Source of the DNA: Vanilla planifolia
Taxonomy: Eukaryota; Streptophyta; Magnoliopsida; Asparagales; Orchidaceae
Assembly: GCA_023846275.1 (NCBI GenBank)
Contig: JAIUJO010000295.1
Coordinates: forward strand, 372,001 to 436,000
Direction: 5' to 3'
DNA: 64,000 nucleotides
Shown here: positions 38,049 to 48,400 of the stretch, piece after piece
How the letters are laid out: every line of letters begins with the position of its first letter
Numbering within the stretch: position 1 is the stretch's first letter
Made by a program: the position numbers and the translations under genes
Notes under the pieces: model-generated
The model's input: only the letters and a program-made list of their open reading frames with translations
The model's database searches: none
What the model was told of the DNA's origin: nothing

Positions 38049-39116
38049 TCAGGAATTTCGCCCTCGAAATTCAGCAAGAAGTTTCGGCCACTTCTCCGCA
38101 ACATCCTGCTCTAGCTCCCAGGTTGCCTCCCTTTCGTCATGTCTATTCCACAGAACCTTGACCATAGGAAATGACCTGTTCCTTAGCTGTCTGCTGCTCT
38201 CCTCGAGGATGCGAACTGGTAGTTCCACATAAGAGGAATCTGGTGTCACTTGCAAACCAGGAAGATCATCACTGATACAATGAGAAGGATCTGGCACATA
38301 TCTCTTGAGATTCGAAACATGAAACACATTGTGAATCCCAATCAGATGTTCAGGAAGTGCCAACCTGTAAGCTACTTCACCAACCCTCTCTAGAATAGGA
38401 TAGGGTCCAATGTAACGAGGTCGAAGCTTAGAAGGCTTCCCGAACCGGAATAGACCTCGCATAGGATTGATCTTCAGGAATACCCTATCTCCCACAGAAA
38501 ACTCAACAGCTCTGTGCTTAGGATCATAATATTTCGTCTGGCGATCTTGCACAATACGTAATCTGTCTTGCAATAACTTGACTTCAGCTGTGGTCTCCTG
38601 CACAATCTGAGGTCCCCACACCCTCCTGGAATCACCCTCCTCCCAACAAAGAGGGGATCTGCACCTACGCCCATACAATGCCTCGTAAGGTGCCATACCA
38701 ATCGACGCCTGGAAGCTGTTATTGTACACAAACTCTACCAAGGGTAACCGTCTGGCCCAATCTGTTGAGTAAGTTTGTACGCTCAAGCGTAGCAAATCCT
38801 CCAAGGTCCGAATAGTCCGCTCAGACTGTCCATCTGTCTGAGGATGATAAGCAGTACTGAACTTCAACTGTGTACCCATGGCAGCGTGTAAGCTCCTCCA
38901 AAACTGTGATGTGAACTTGGCATCTCTGTCAGAAATAATAGATCGGGGAATTCCATGCAATCTGACAATCTGCTGAATATATACCTCTGCCAATTGTGCC
39001 GCTGAATCCGTCTTCTTAATTGATAAGAAATGGGCTGACTTGGTCATTTGATCCACGATGACCCAAATGGCGTCAAAACCTTGTCTGGTACGAGGAAGAC
39101 CAGTCACAAAGTCCAT
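38049..39116 (-). pseudogene. pol: Integrase core and chromodomain (3' part of broken pol)
   Basis: A 355-codon open piece that starts at an internal Met; the true frame continues upstream through a TAG at 39129-39131. It holds the integrase catalytic core with a DD35E triad (D22 in VDQMTK, D63 in SDRDAKF, E99 in QSERT), then the GPY/F module (YIGPYPI, 235-241), then a C-terminal chromodomain (about 296-347) with VKVLW and EATWE (330-334). The position of the third aromatic cage residue of HP1-type chromodomains is NRH here, as expected for the degenerate chromodomains of this chromovirus group. The core would join element cDNA to host DNA; the chromodomain is thought to guide integration to modified histones. 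The fragment ends at the polypurine tract. Identity is very secure; function is not, because of the upstream stops. Confidence 0.95.
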
Positions 39117-39128
39117 AGTGATGTCATC

Positions 39129-39554
39129 CTATTTCCACTCCGGAATCGACAATCTCTGCAACAATCCTCCAGGTCTCTGGTGCTCGGCCTTAACTTGCTG
39201 ACATGTAAGGCACTTCTTAACAAAAGCAGCAACATCTGCCTTCAAACCTCTCCACCAGAAAACACTCCTCAAATTCCTATACATCTTGACTTCTCCAGGG
39301 TGCATAGCCAAAGTTCCATAATGAGCCTCTCGAAGGATCCTCTCCCTGAACTCCTGATGTGATGGCACACACCAGCGACCCCTGAAAGTCAAAATGTCGT
39401 CTCTGAGAGCAAAGTCTCCTCCCAATCCCTGCGATGCCAACTCTAACTTCTCCTTCAGCTCTTCATCACAAAGCTGAAGATCACGCATCTCAGATAACCA
39501 GTCAGCCCGAATAGTCAACGAACTGAGTCTGTGAGCCAGTCTCTGAACAGACAA
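39129..39554 (-). pseudogene. pol: RNase H-integrase linker and integrase zinc-binding domain (pol fragment)
   Basis: A 141-codon segment in the same frame as the pieces on either side, bounded by in-frame TAG codons at 39561-39563 (upstream) and 39129-39131 (downstream). It contains the HHCC zinc-binding motif of retroviral-type integrases: H78, H85, C115 and C118, with FWWRGLKADV between and CLTCQQVKAEHQRPGG after it. The segment ends IPEWK; in related elements a Trp follows, so the TAG there is best explained by a TGG-to-TAG change. There is no start codon of its own (the first residue is a TTG), so it is a slice of the polyprotein rather than a separate gene. Confidence 0.93.
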
Positions 39555-39560
39555 CTGTTC

Positions 39561-40502
39561 CTAACATCTCTCAACATCCCAATCCAAGTCTGCTATAGAG
39601 TCGCAAGCTATCACAGTATACACAACTGCGTGTCTGCTCAAGGCATCAGCCACTGGATTAGCCTTTCCCTCGCAGTAGTTTATTGTCAGTTCGTAATCTT
39701 TTATCAGTTCCAACCACCTCCTCTGCCTCAAGTTCAGTTCCTTCTGAGTGAACAGATACTTAAGACTCTTGTGGTCGGAGAAACAATCTACAGGAACTCC
39801 GTACAAATAATGTCTCCATATCTTCAAGGCAAAAATGACAGCAGCTAACTCCAAATCATGAGTGGGATAATTCTTCTCATGATCCTTCAGTTGCCTCGAA
39901 GCATATGCTATAACTCTACTATCCTGCATCAGTACGACTCCCAAGCCTATATGTGAAGCATCAGTATACATCTGATACGGCTTCTCCTGTGTAGGTAACA
40001 TCAATACTGGAGCGGTGCTAAGCCTCTGCTTCAGCTCTAGGAAACTGTTCTCACAACTCTCTGACCACTCAAAAGATTTTCCCTTCCGGGTCAACTGTGT
40101 TAGTGGAGCGGCCAGTCTAGAAAAGTGAGGAACAAATTTCCTATAGTATCCAGCCAAACCAAGGAAACTCCAGATCTCAGTGACAGAAGATGGCCGTTTC
40201 CAATCAATAATAGCTCGTATCTTGCTAAGATCAACAGCCACGCCTTCTGCACTGACAATGTGTCCCAAGAATGCTACTGAGTCCAGCCAAAAGGAACACT
40301 TGGAGAATTTTGCATACAGCTCATTCTCCCGCAACACTGTAAGCACAGTCCTCAACTGATCTGCATGAGTTTCCCTATCTCTGGAATAAATCAATATATC
40401 ATCTATAAAGATGATCACAAACCGATCCAGAAAGGCACGAAACACTCGATGCATCAGGTTCATAAATACTGCTGGAGCATTAGTCAATCCAAAAGGTAAC
40501 AC
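39561..40502 (-). pseudogene. pol: Reverse transcriptase C-terminal half and RNase H (pol fragment)
   Basis: This frame is open from about 40511; the 313-codon piece counted from a GTG at 40502 is part of the polyprotein shifted by one base from the gag frame. It begins with [13 protein letters not shown] and carries the RT active-site motif FIDD (residues 32-35), then LGHIVS and the [11 protein letters not shown] connection region. RNase H follows with candidate catalytic acids D181 (TDAS), E218 (HDLELAA), D243 (SDHKSL) and D286 (NPVADALSR). RT and RNase H copy element RNA to DNA and remove the RNA template. A TAG at 39561-39563 stops it in the linker before integrase. All key residues remain, so decay is limited to the frameshift and stops. 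Confidence 0.95.
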
Positions 40503-40510
40503 TGTGAACT

Positions 40511-42409
40511 CTAATGCCCATATCTAGTACGGAATGCTGTTTTGGGTACATCAGAATCTCTAATCCGGATCTGGTGATAACCCGAGCGTAAATCAATCTT
40601 GGAGAACACAGTTGCTCCCTGAAGCTGATCCAACAAATCATCGATGCGTGGTAACGGGTATCGGTTACGAATAGTAACCTTATTCAATTCCCTATAATCC
40701 ACACACAGCCTCATACTACCATCTTTCTTCTTGACGAATAAGACAGGGGCACCCCAAGGTGAACAACTGGGGCGTATGAGTCCCTTGTCTAATAAGTCCT
40801 GTAATTGAGTCTTCAACTCTGCTAGCTCGGCTAGAGCCATCCTGTAAGGAGCTCTAGCAATAGGAGCTACTCCTGCCTCCAAATCAATCGAAAACTCCAC
40901 TTCCCTAGCTGGTGGAAGTCCAGGCAACTCCTCTGGAAAAACCATAGGAAAGTCTCTCACCACTGGAATATCTGACATAGGGGTAGTGGTGGCTTGGCTA
41001 TCAGTCACATAGGCCAACCAACCAGTACAACCCTTACTTACTAACCTCTCCGCCTGAAGAACTGAGATCAGGGGAATCTGCCTGTTCAGACCAAAGTATA
41101 TCACATCCCCCGAACCAGGCACTCTGATCCTGACCTTCTTCTCCCAACAATCCAGCACCACTGCATGGTAGCACAAACAATCCATTCCCAAAATGATGTC
41201 GAACTCTGCTAGTGGCACACATATCAACTCTGTCACGAACTCGTGTCCACTAATCAGAATAGATCCGTCAATCTTCTGAACAGTGGGAATCTCTTTCCCA
41301 TCAGGAAGCCTAACCAATAAGGGTTCCTTCAAGTAACCCTTGGATCCTGATGTCTGATTCCAGATCCTCTCAGCAACAAAAGAATGAGATGCACCAGTAT
41401 CAAACAAAGTCATGCACTGCACGTTGCCAAAATAAAGCATACCTGTGATCACCTCTAGTGACTCTGAAGCCTGCTGCCGAGTCAGTGCAAACACTCTGGG
41501 CTGTCCCCCAGATGAACCAACCGGTCCTGTGATCCTCTGTTTCTTCAACTCTGGGCAGTCGCACTTCTTGTGTCCGGGCTGTCGACAATGGTAGCAGATA
41601 ATCCCCCCAGTCCGGGTACCTGTCTGCTGCCCTGGTCTCTCAGAGATAGGTCGTGGCTGGACCACGCCCTCCTGAGTACCACGGTGATCTCTGTGTCTCT
41701 TGTCCTTTTTGTTTTGTTGGACATTTCTGAATTCCTTCCTCTTGCTGTGAGTCTCTCTCTGGGCCTCCATCCGGGTGTCAATAAGCTCAACTGATCTCGC
41801 AGCCTCCACCAAGTCACGAAACCTGGCAAACCGACTCACAACTAGCTGGCGCTGCAGCATAGGACGAAGTCCCTCCAGGAACATCTCACATCTGCGCTCC
41901 TCAAAAGGCACCAGCTCTGCGGCGTACCTCGCCAGATAAGTGAACCTCGATAAGTAATCGTTCACTGACATCTGGCCCTGCCTGAGGTGTATAAGTTCCC
42001 TCCTGAACTGAGACATAGCAGAAGCCGGAATGTAGCACTCCCTGAATGCCTCAACAAAGTCTTCCCATGCTATCTCGCTGTTCTGGGCCTCCCCATACAT
42101 GGCGCGCCGCTGGCCTCTCCACCAGGTGGCAGCCTCTCCCTCCAATACTAGAGCAGCAAGTACTACCCTCCTGCAAAGTGGACATCCCAAGGCATCAAAC
42201 AGCTCAAGCATATGAGCCATCCAGTCATCAGCCACCGCTGGGTCAGCCGACCCACTGAAGCTCCGCGGACGCAACCGCATGAAGGCATCGATCCAACGAT
42301 CCACGGCTGGCTCAACTGGTAATGCTGGGCTCGTCACCGGGGTAGGAGTAGTAGATACAGGTCTGCCTCTAGCAACTCCACGAGCGGAAAGTCTCCTGGT
42401 ACCAGCCAT
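40511..42409 (-). CDS. gag-pol: Gag, zinc knuckle, protease and RT N-terminal half
   Basis: A 632-codon frame starting at an ATG (42409) about 180 bp downstream of the primer-binding site. Residues about 35-215 form the retrotransposon Gag domain (FSG..DP...[21 protein letters not shown]). A CX2CX4HX4C zinc knuckle lies at C272, C275, H280 and C285 after a basic stretch. Protease follows with [10 protein letters not shown] (D337) and IILGMD (405-410). The linker has [11 protein letters not shown], then RT begins (PYRM..., [48 protein letters not shown]). It stops at TAG 40511-40513 because one base of a Tyr codon is missing; the RT reading continues in the next frame. Gag and protease are uninterrupted and might still be made, but RT would be truncated before its FIDD motif. 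Confidence 0.95.
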   Translation of the reverse strand: MAGTRRLSARGVARGRPVSTTPTPVTSPALPVEPAVDRWIDAFMRLRPRSFSGSADPAVADDWMAHMLELFDALGCPLCRRVVLAALVLEGEAATWWRGQRRAMYGEAQNSEIAWEDFVEAFRECYIPASAMSQFRRELIHLRQGQMSVNDYLSRFTYLARYAAELVPFEERRCEMFLEGLRPMLQRQLVVSRFARFRDLVEAARSVELIDTRMEAQRETHSKRKEFRNVQQNKKDKRHRDHRGTQEGVVQPRPISERPGQQTGTRTGGIICYHCRQPGHKKCDCPELKKQRITGPVGSSGGQPRVFALTRQQASESLEVITGMLYFGNVQCMTLFDTGASHSFVAERIWNQTSGSKGYLKEPLLVRLPDGKEIPTVQKIDGSILISGHEFVTELICVPLAEFDIILGMDCLCYHAVVLDCWEKKVRIRVPGSGDVIYFGLNRQIPLISVLQAERLVSKGCTGWLAYVTDSQATTTPMSDIPVVRDFPMVFPEELPGLPPAREVEFSIDLEAGVAPIARAPYRMALAELAELKTQLQDLLDKGLIRPSCSPWGAPVLFVKKKDGSMRLCVDYRELNKVTIRNRYPLPRIDDLLDQLQGATVFSKIDLRSGYHQIRIRDSDVPKTAFRTRYGH

Positions 42410-42586
42410 ATTGTCAAAGCAACTAATCTGGCATTAGAGTCGTCATTTGGCAATTGGCATATGGACTACTATAGTAAACAAAAGAATCAACAGTTCTCCC
42501 CACCTTGGGTTGAACTCCTATACATGTCTAGCCCCGCTATCTCACTTAGGGCTCTGATATGTCTAGCCCCACTATCTTAACCTAGG
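42410..42586 (-). other. Untranslated leader between PBS and gag
   Basis: About 177 bp with no coding signal. The part nearest the primer-binding site holds a 35-36-bp near-tandem duplication. Such leaders usually carry dimerisation and packaging signals, but nothing specific can be assigned here. Confidence 0.7.
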
Positions 42587-42594
42587 GCTCTGAT
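42524..42594. repeat. 35-36-bp tandem duplication overlapping the PBS
   Basis: Two units begin ATGTCTAGCCCC at 42524 and 42559 and both end AGGGCTCTGAT (42558 and 42594). The inner unit leaves a partial second primer site: its minus strand reads ACATATCAGAGC, sharing nine 3' bases with the true site. The units differ at a few positions, so the duplication is not fresh. Confidence 0.88.
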
Positions 42595-42598
42595 ACCA
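42587..42598 (-). other. Primer-binding site (initiator-Met tRNA type)
   Basis: The minus strand reads TGGTATCAGAGC, four bases (AGAG) after the end of the 5' LTR. This is the standard primer site of many plant LTR retrotransposons, complementary to the 3' end of initiator-Met tRNA. It proves the element runs on the minus strand and that the right-hand LTR is the 5' LTR. Confidence 0.95.
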
Positions 42599-43589
42599 CT
42601 CTTGTTACACCCTATTTTTCCTAGGCTGATTTTTGGCATACAATTTTTTTTTTTTTTTTTTATATAGACAGCTCAGATCGTCCCATACCAACCTGAGTAG
42701 CCTACGAAAACATAGGATATAACACATCATTACACACCTACTTCCCTTAACAATGTGGATCCCATCTCCCGGGTACACCGTCAAATCAGGTTCATGACTC
42801 CTGAATTAACAGATGGACTCGCGCAATGTTACTCCTACTAGACCCAATACTCCTAACCCCTACGGGTAGGAGAACCGGTCTATTAGAAGTCTGAACCCCC
42901 ATGGTTAAGTTCCATAGTCATGTAATGACCTCACCATCAAACAAAAAGATATATAACATCCTCAGATAAAATATGGCACTCCACACACCATACTCCAAGA
43001 CAATAAAATAAAACAGTGAATGAAACTACATTACAAGAATAAGATCGAAGTCCAACAAGTGCAATGTTATCCAACCAGAAACATAAGTCAGAATTTCCCT
43101 CACATATTACATGACATATGAGAATAACAATCTCATTAAATACATCCAACAGCAACAATCAACTAACCAGAATATCTCAGACAATCACAAGTCAGATATC
43201 CTCCACAATCCTGCTGACCACGATCCTACCTAATCTGGTAGCGTCAAGTCTGCCGAGCCACTGAAAATATATAATACAGGAATGAGCTACTCCCAGTAAG
43301 AAAGACAGCTAGTAAAACTCACATGCAAGAGAAGGATAATAGCAAAAATATAGGAATACAGCATAATAATGTATGGTGGATAGGCACTCTCAGTCCCAGA
43401 CTCCGACCAACCACAGTCACCCCTAGTCACACCAGAGTAGCTCTCCTCTGGGCTTCCAGGTAGCGTGCCAGTGGGAACGCCCATCTCGAAACACGCATGG
43501 CACCTAAGCACCCGACACCGCAGCGTCTCTCGTCAATCAATCTCCTGGAGACTATAGACAGATCCAGTCACAAAATCTCTAGCCAACGT

Positions 43590-43690
43590 GAGACACCCCT
43601 GCCACCCTAAGGCGCGCAGGCCTACACACTTGGCTAGCCACTGCGAGACACCCCTGCCACCCTCAGGCGCGCAGGCCTACACACATGGAC
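43590..43690. repeat. 55-bp tandem repeat in the right LTR
   Basis: Second LTR copy of the GAGACACCCCTGCCACCCT pair, with units at 43590 and 43645 and the same internal differences as the left LTR. Confidence 0.9.
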
Positions 43691-44957
43691 CAGGAGAGAT
43701 CGACTCAGCCACCGTCCCAAAGAGTCCTCTACCAACAACTTCCATAGGAGCTCACGCTCCTACAGTCATTGCCAATCTCTAACTCCAAGATCCGGCAACA
43801 TGTGTCCAGGTACAACAAGGCGCATACCAGTCCACATGTATACTGTGGAAGCTAAGTCTGAACCGCATAGTTACCTACCACAACTACCCTAAAACATCAT
43901 ATAGGGTCTATAGTAGTCCGGTCCAGTATGCCAATCCATAAAATATGCCAACACTGAATAAACTGACTCAATCCATGCCGTTGCCATCAAGGCAACACAA
44001 CTGTCAATTACTGACTGTTCTGGTAGCATCCATGTACCATACTTCTGTCTGATTGTTTCCAGCTGTACTGTCATCACTGATAACATTTTTCCCCACTTCA
44101 GGAAATTTTTAAATTCCGTCATCAATTTCCGTCTTTATCCATTTTTTCGAAATTCGGAATAGTTTCCGAGTTTAATTCCTCATATATCTTATTTCCAAAA
44201 TTCGAATTAATTTTCGAATTAAATATTCTGCATTTTCTTTTTCCCAAAAATTCGGGATAAATTTCCGAATTTAATTCCTCCCGTCTTTCCTCTTCCGCAC
44301 CGCATTAAAATTAAATAAATCATTTCCGAAAATTCGGAATTAATTTCCGAATTATAAATCCTTCCGCTTCTCTCTCATCCGCACCAATTTAAGTTAATAA
44401 TGGTTAATTAATTAATTTACGATTAATTATTAACTAATTAACTAAATCCTAATCCATCTCCTTCCTCCGCCCGGCGCTCGCGAAACCCTAGCCGCCGCCA
44501 TCGCCGACCAATACGATCCTTCCGTTGATTTCCGGCGACTGCGAACAAGGAGAACAATTTCCTAACATGCTCCTAAGCATTAATAAATTTTTTTCGGCGA
44601 AATGGGAATTTTTCCAGGAATTCCGAAATTTGCAAAAGACACAAATTAGCATTCAATTAAATCCGATTTTCATCCACATGCTTGTTTTCATTAAGCAAAG
44701 TATTTCATGCTTTTAATTTTCTACTAAATCACTAATTTAAACTGAATTTCCTACCTCAACGACGCCGGCGACGGTGAACTTCGTCCGCAGCTCGCCGCAG
44801 CTCCTCGCCGAACGAATCCGGTATGAATGGACTCTCCTCGTTCCCGTGGATCTCCAGGCACAAAAAGCCCCTTGCCAGGCCGCCGGAATCACACGCCGTA
44901 CGCTGGAAAAACTCTCTCTATCGGTCGGCCGAACGAACCCTAATCGTTTCGCGAGGG

Positions 44958-44964
44958 TTTTATA
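44958..44964 (-). promoter_or_regulatory. Predicted TATA box of the element's 5' LTR promoter
   Basis: TATAAAA on the minus strand, preceded (in the element's direction) by the 40-bp repeats at 44974-45074 and followed by TTAGGGTT, a telo-box-like motif, about 16 bases on. A start site about 30 bases downstream would give a U3 of roughly 0.5 kb and a long R-U5 of about 2.3 kb. This is inferred from motifs only. Confidence 0.6.
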
Positions 44965-44973
44965 TTTCTGGCC

Positions 44974-45074
44974 GACACGGTGAAGACCCGTTACGCGCCG
45001 TTGACACGTTTTTGACACGGTAAGCACCCGATACGCGCTGTCGACACGCTATTGACACGGTAAGTACCCGATCA
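44974..45074. repeat. 40-bp tandem repeats upstream of the TATA box, right LTR
   Basis: GACACGG recurs at 44974, 45014 and 45054 with an exact 40-bp period. The position directly upstream of the predicted TATA box suggests promoter or enhancer modules. Confidence 0.85.
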
Positions 45075-45436
45075 GCCGGTTCAATCCCAACCGTCGATCA
45101 CGACCGTCCGATCCGCTTATCAGAATGCACGCGCAAACTCACTCGACGAACCGCCTCCGCCTCCGCTGAACCGTTCCGGTCCGGTTCACGCGCGGTAAAA
45201 ACCAATTTTCGGTTTAATTTAAATGGATTTTCGAATTTCTAAAAATCCAATAAATCTAATTAAACAGGGAAAATTACTTAAAAATTACCTCGGTGCTCCG
45301 AAAAATCCCCAGAAATTTCAGAAATTCCATTAGCCTCTGATTAAGCTCCTGGCTCATCCTACTGTCGATCTGAAATCATCCAAGCCAAAAATTAATTCAT
45401 TAAAGATTAACATAAAACTTTTTACTGGGTATAACA

Positions 45437-45441
45437 CTTCT
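45437..45441. other. Target-site duplication, right copy (CTTCT)
   Basis: CTTCT directly follows the 5' LTR and matches 35196-35200 exactly, after which satellite continues. Confidence 0.93.
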
Positions 45442-48400
45442 CTACTCTCCTCCCTTCTCCTCTACTCTACTATAATATGCTCTACTCTACTCTATTTTAC
45501 CCTACTCTACTCTGCTATACTCTTCTCTATACTAGCCAATCATAGAATAGCCTAGCCTAACCTAGCTCTACTCAACTCAACTCTACTATACTCTACTCTA
45601 CTCTAATTTGACTAGCCTAGCCTATCCTAACCATGCCTAGCCTAGCCTAGCCAAGCCTAACCTAGCTCTATTTTGCTCTACTCTACTCTGTTCTACTCTG
45701 CTTTACTCTACTTTGCTCTGCTCTACTCTATTGTGATGTGCTCTACTCTGCTCTACTCTACACTACTCTACTCCCCTTTAGCCTATCTTAGCTTAACCTA
45801 ACCAAGCTATACTCTACTCTAATCTACTCTTGTTTAGCCTAGCTTAGCCTAGCCAGCCAAACCTAGCTCTGCTCTACTATACCCTACTCGACTCTACTTT
45901 AATTTACTCTACACTACTCCACTCTACTCTACTCTACTATACACCGCTCTACTCTAACCTTGTTTATCCTAGCCTAGTTTAACTTAGCTCTTCTCTACTT
46001 TACTTTACCCTACACTACTCTAGTCTACTATACTCTAGTGTAGCCTACCCTAGCCTAGCCTAGCATAGCCATCTCAACCTAGCTCTACTATACTCTACTC
46101 TGCTTTTCTCTTCTCTACTTTGCCCTTCTCTAATTTGCTCTACTATGCTATGCTCTACACTGCTTGTCTCTACTCTATTCTGCTTTGCTCTGCTCTGCTC
46201 TATTATGCTTTGCTCTGCTCATCTCTACTCTACTCCACTCCACTCTACTCTATTCTACTCTACTGTACTCTACTCTACTTTTCTCTACACAAACCTATCC
46301 TAGCCTAACCTTGTCTTGCCTAGCCTAACCAAACCTAGCTCAGATATACTCTACTCTACTATACTTTACTCTATTGTACTCTACGCTAGCCCTGTTTAGC
46401 ATAGGCTAGCCTTTCCTAGCCTAACCTAGCTCTACTATACTTTACTCTACACTACTCTACTCTACTCTAGCCTACTCTAACCTAGACAAGCCTAGCATAG
46501 CCTCACCTAGCCTAACCTAGCTCTACACTACTCTACTCTTCTCTGCTTTACTTGACTCTACTCTTCCCTACTCTACTCTATTATACTCAACTCTACTCTA
46601 CTCTACTCTTAGCCTAGCCTAACCAAACAAAGCCTAACGTAGCTCTACTTTACTCCACTCTACTACTCTACTCTTGCCTAGCCTAGCCTAGCCTTTCCAA
46701 GCTAACCTAACCTAACTCAGCTTTACTTTACTCTACTCTACTTTACCCTAGCTTACCCTAACCTAGATCTAGTTTGCTTTGCTTTGCTCTGCTCTACTCC
46801 ATACTTCTCTGCTTTACTCTGCTTTTCTCTACTCTACTCTACTTTCCTCTCTTCTACTTTGATATGCTCTCCATTATTTCCACAATTAGCCTCTCCTCCC
46901 CTCTCTTATCCTCTCCTCTACTATACTATACTCTACTATACTCTACTCAATTATACTCTACTCTCCTCTACTATACTCTACTCTACTTTACCTTATTCTA
47001 CTCTACACTACCCTGCTCTACTCTAACTGAGCCTAGCCTAGTCGAGCCTAACCTAGCTTAACTCCACTCCACTCTACTCTAGCCTAGCTTACCTTGCTCA
47101 GCTCTGCTCTACTCTACTCTGCTCTACTCTTCTCTTCTCTACTCTACTATGCTCTACCCTACTCTACTTCTCTACTCTACTCTACTCTAACCTAATTTAG
47201 CCTAGCCTAAGCTATCTCTACTCTACTCTAGTCTGCTCTACTCTACTCTACTATACTATACTCTACTCTACTATAATTTACTTTACTCCACTCCACTCTA
47301 CTCTACTCTAACCTAGCCTTACCTAGTCGAGCCTAAGCTAGCTCTACTCTACTATAGCTTAGCCTAGCCTATCCCAGCCTGGCCTAATCTAGCCTAACTA
47401 AGCTCTGCTCTGCTTTGCTCTACTATACTCTACTCAACTCTGTTCTTCTCTTCTCTACTCTATTATGCTTTACTCTACTCTACTCTACTCTAGCATAATT
47501 TACCTTAACTAAGCCAAGCTTAGCCTAAAATCGCTCTACTTTATTCTACTCTACACCTCGCTAGCCCAACCTACCCAAGCCAAGTCTTGCCTAGCCTAAC
47601 ATAGCTCTACTCTATTATACTTTACTCAAATCTTCTCTAGCCTAGCCTAACTTAGCTTTGCTCTACTCTACTCTACTCCACTCTACTCTACTCTACTTTC
47701 CTCTTTTACTCTACCTTCCATTGCTTTGCTTTGCTCTGCTCTACTCTACATTACCTTGCTCAACTTTGCTCTGCTCTACTCTACTCTATTCTTGTCTAGC
47801 CTTACCTAGCGATACTCTACTCTATTCTCCTCTACCACTCCATCGTAGACTATCCTAGCCTAAGCTAGCTAGACTAACTTAACTTAGCTCAGCTCTACTC
47901 TACTCTACTCTACTATACTCTTCCTAACTCTACTCTTGCATAGCAAAGCCTAGCCTAGCCTAGGGTAACCTAGCTCTGCTCTACTCTACTCTTCTCTACT
48001 CTACTATGCTCTGCTCTACTCTAGTTCACTCTACTCTACTCTGTTCTACTTTGCTCCTCTTTTCTTTACTCTACTCTATTCATCTCTAGTTTACCCTAAT
48101 CTCCTCTTGTCTACTCTAGCCTTATTTAGCCTTGCTTAGCCTAACCTAACCTTGATCTACTCTACTCTACTTTACTCTAGCCAAGCCTACCCTAGCATAA
48201 CCTAAGTTAGCTTAGCCTAGCCTAACCTTGCTCTACCCTTCTCTTCTCTACTCAACTTTGCTCTAATCTACTCTGCTCTACTCTACTCTACTCTACTCTA
48301 CTCTACTTTACTCTAATCTACTCTGCTCTACTATACTCTAGCCTAGCCTAGCCTAACCAAGCTCTACTTTACTCAACTCAACTCTACTCTACTCTACTCT

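Larger units (their letters stand above)
35201..45436 (-). mobile_element. Complete Ty3/gypsy chromovirus LTR retrotransposon (Tekay/Del-like)
   Basis: The element spans 10,236 bp on the minus strand: two 2,834-bp LTRs with TG...CA ends (TGTTACACCC / GGGTATAACA), a 5-bp CTTCT duplication, an iMet-type primer site next to the right LTR and a purine-rich tract next to the left LTR. Domain order is Gag, zinc knuckle, protease, RT, RNase H, integrase, chromodomain, which is Ty3/gypsy rather than Ty1/copia. The C-terminal chromodomain and long LTRs fit Tekay/Del chromoviruses; the clade is inferred from family knowledge, not phylogeny. The polyprotein frame has one 1-bp deletion and two TAG stops, so this copy is not autonomous as it stands. 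No env-like or extra frame lies between integrase and the 3' LTR. Confidence 0.95.
42603..45436 (-). repeat. 5' LTR of the chromovirus (right in the window)
   Basis: It has the same 2,834-bp length as the other LTR, with TGTTACACCC at 42603 and GGGTATAACA ending at 45436. By hand I count about 22 transitions and 10 transversions between the LTRs, several of the transitions at CG sites. This copy holds the working promoter position for the element: TATA box at 44958-44964, with the 40-bp repeats at 44974-45074. Other shared parts are the T18 run (42644-42661), the 55-bp repeat (43590-43690) and the AT-rich zone (about 44132-44367). No gene is called inside it. Confidence 0.95.

Noticed and set aside
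39561..39563. TAG between RNase H and integrase as programmed stop read-through
   Set aside because: A second TAG at 39129-39131 and a frameshift at about 40512 in the same reading frame make ordinary decay more likely; chromoviruses of this type normally use one continuous frame.
41545..41829. Frames overlapping gag-pol in other frames or antisense (also 38474-38731, 39048-39362, 39531-39848, 41034-41222, 42046-42258)
   Set aside because: They are shadows of the gag-pol reading frame.
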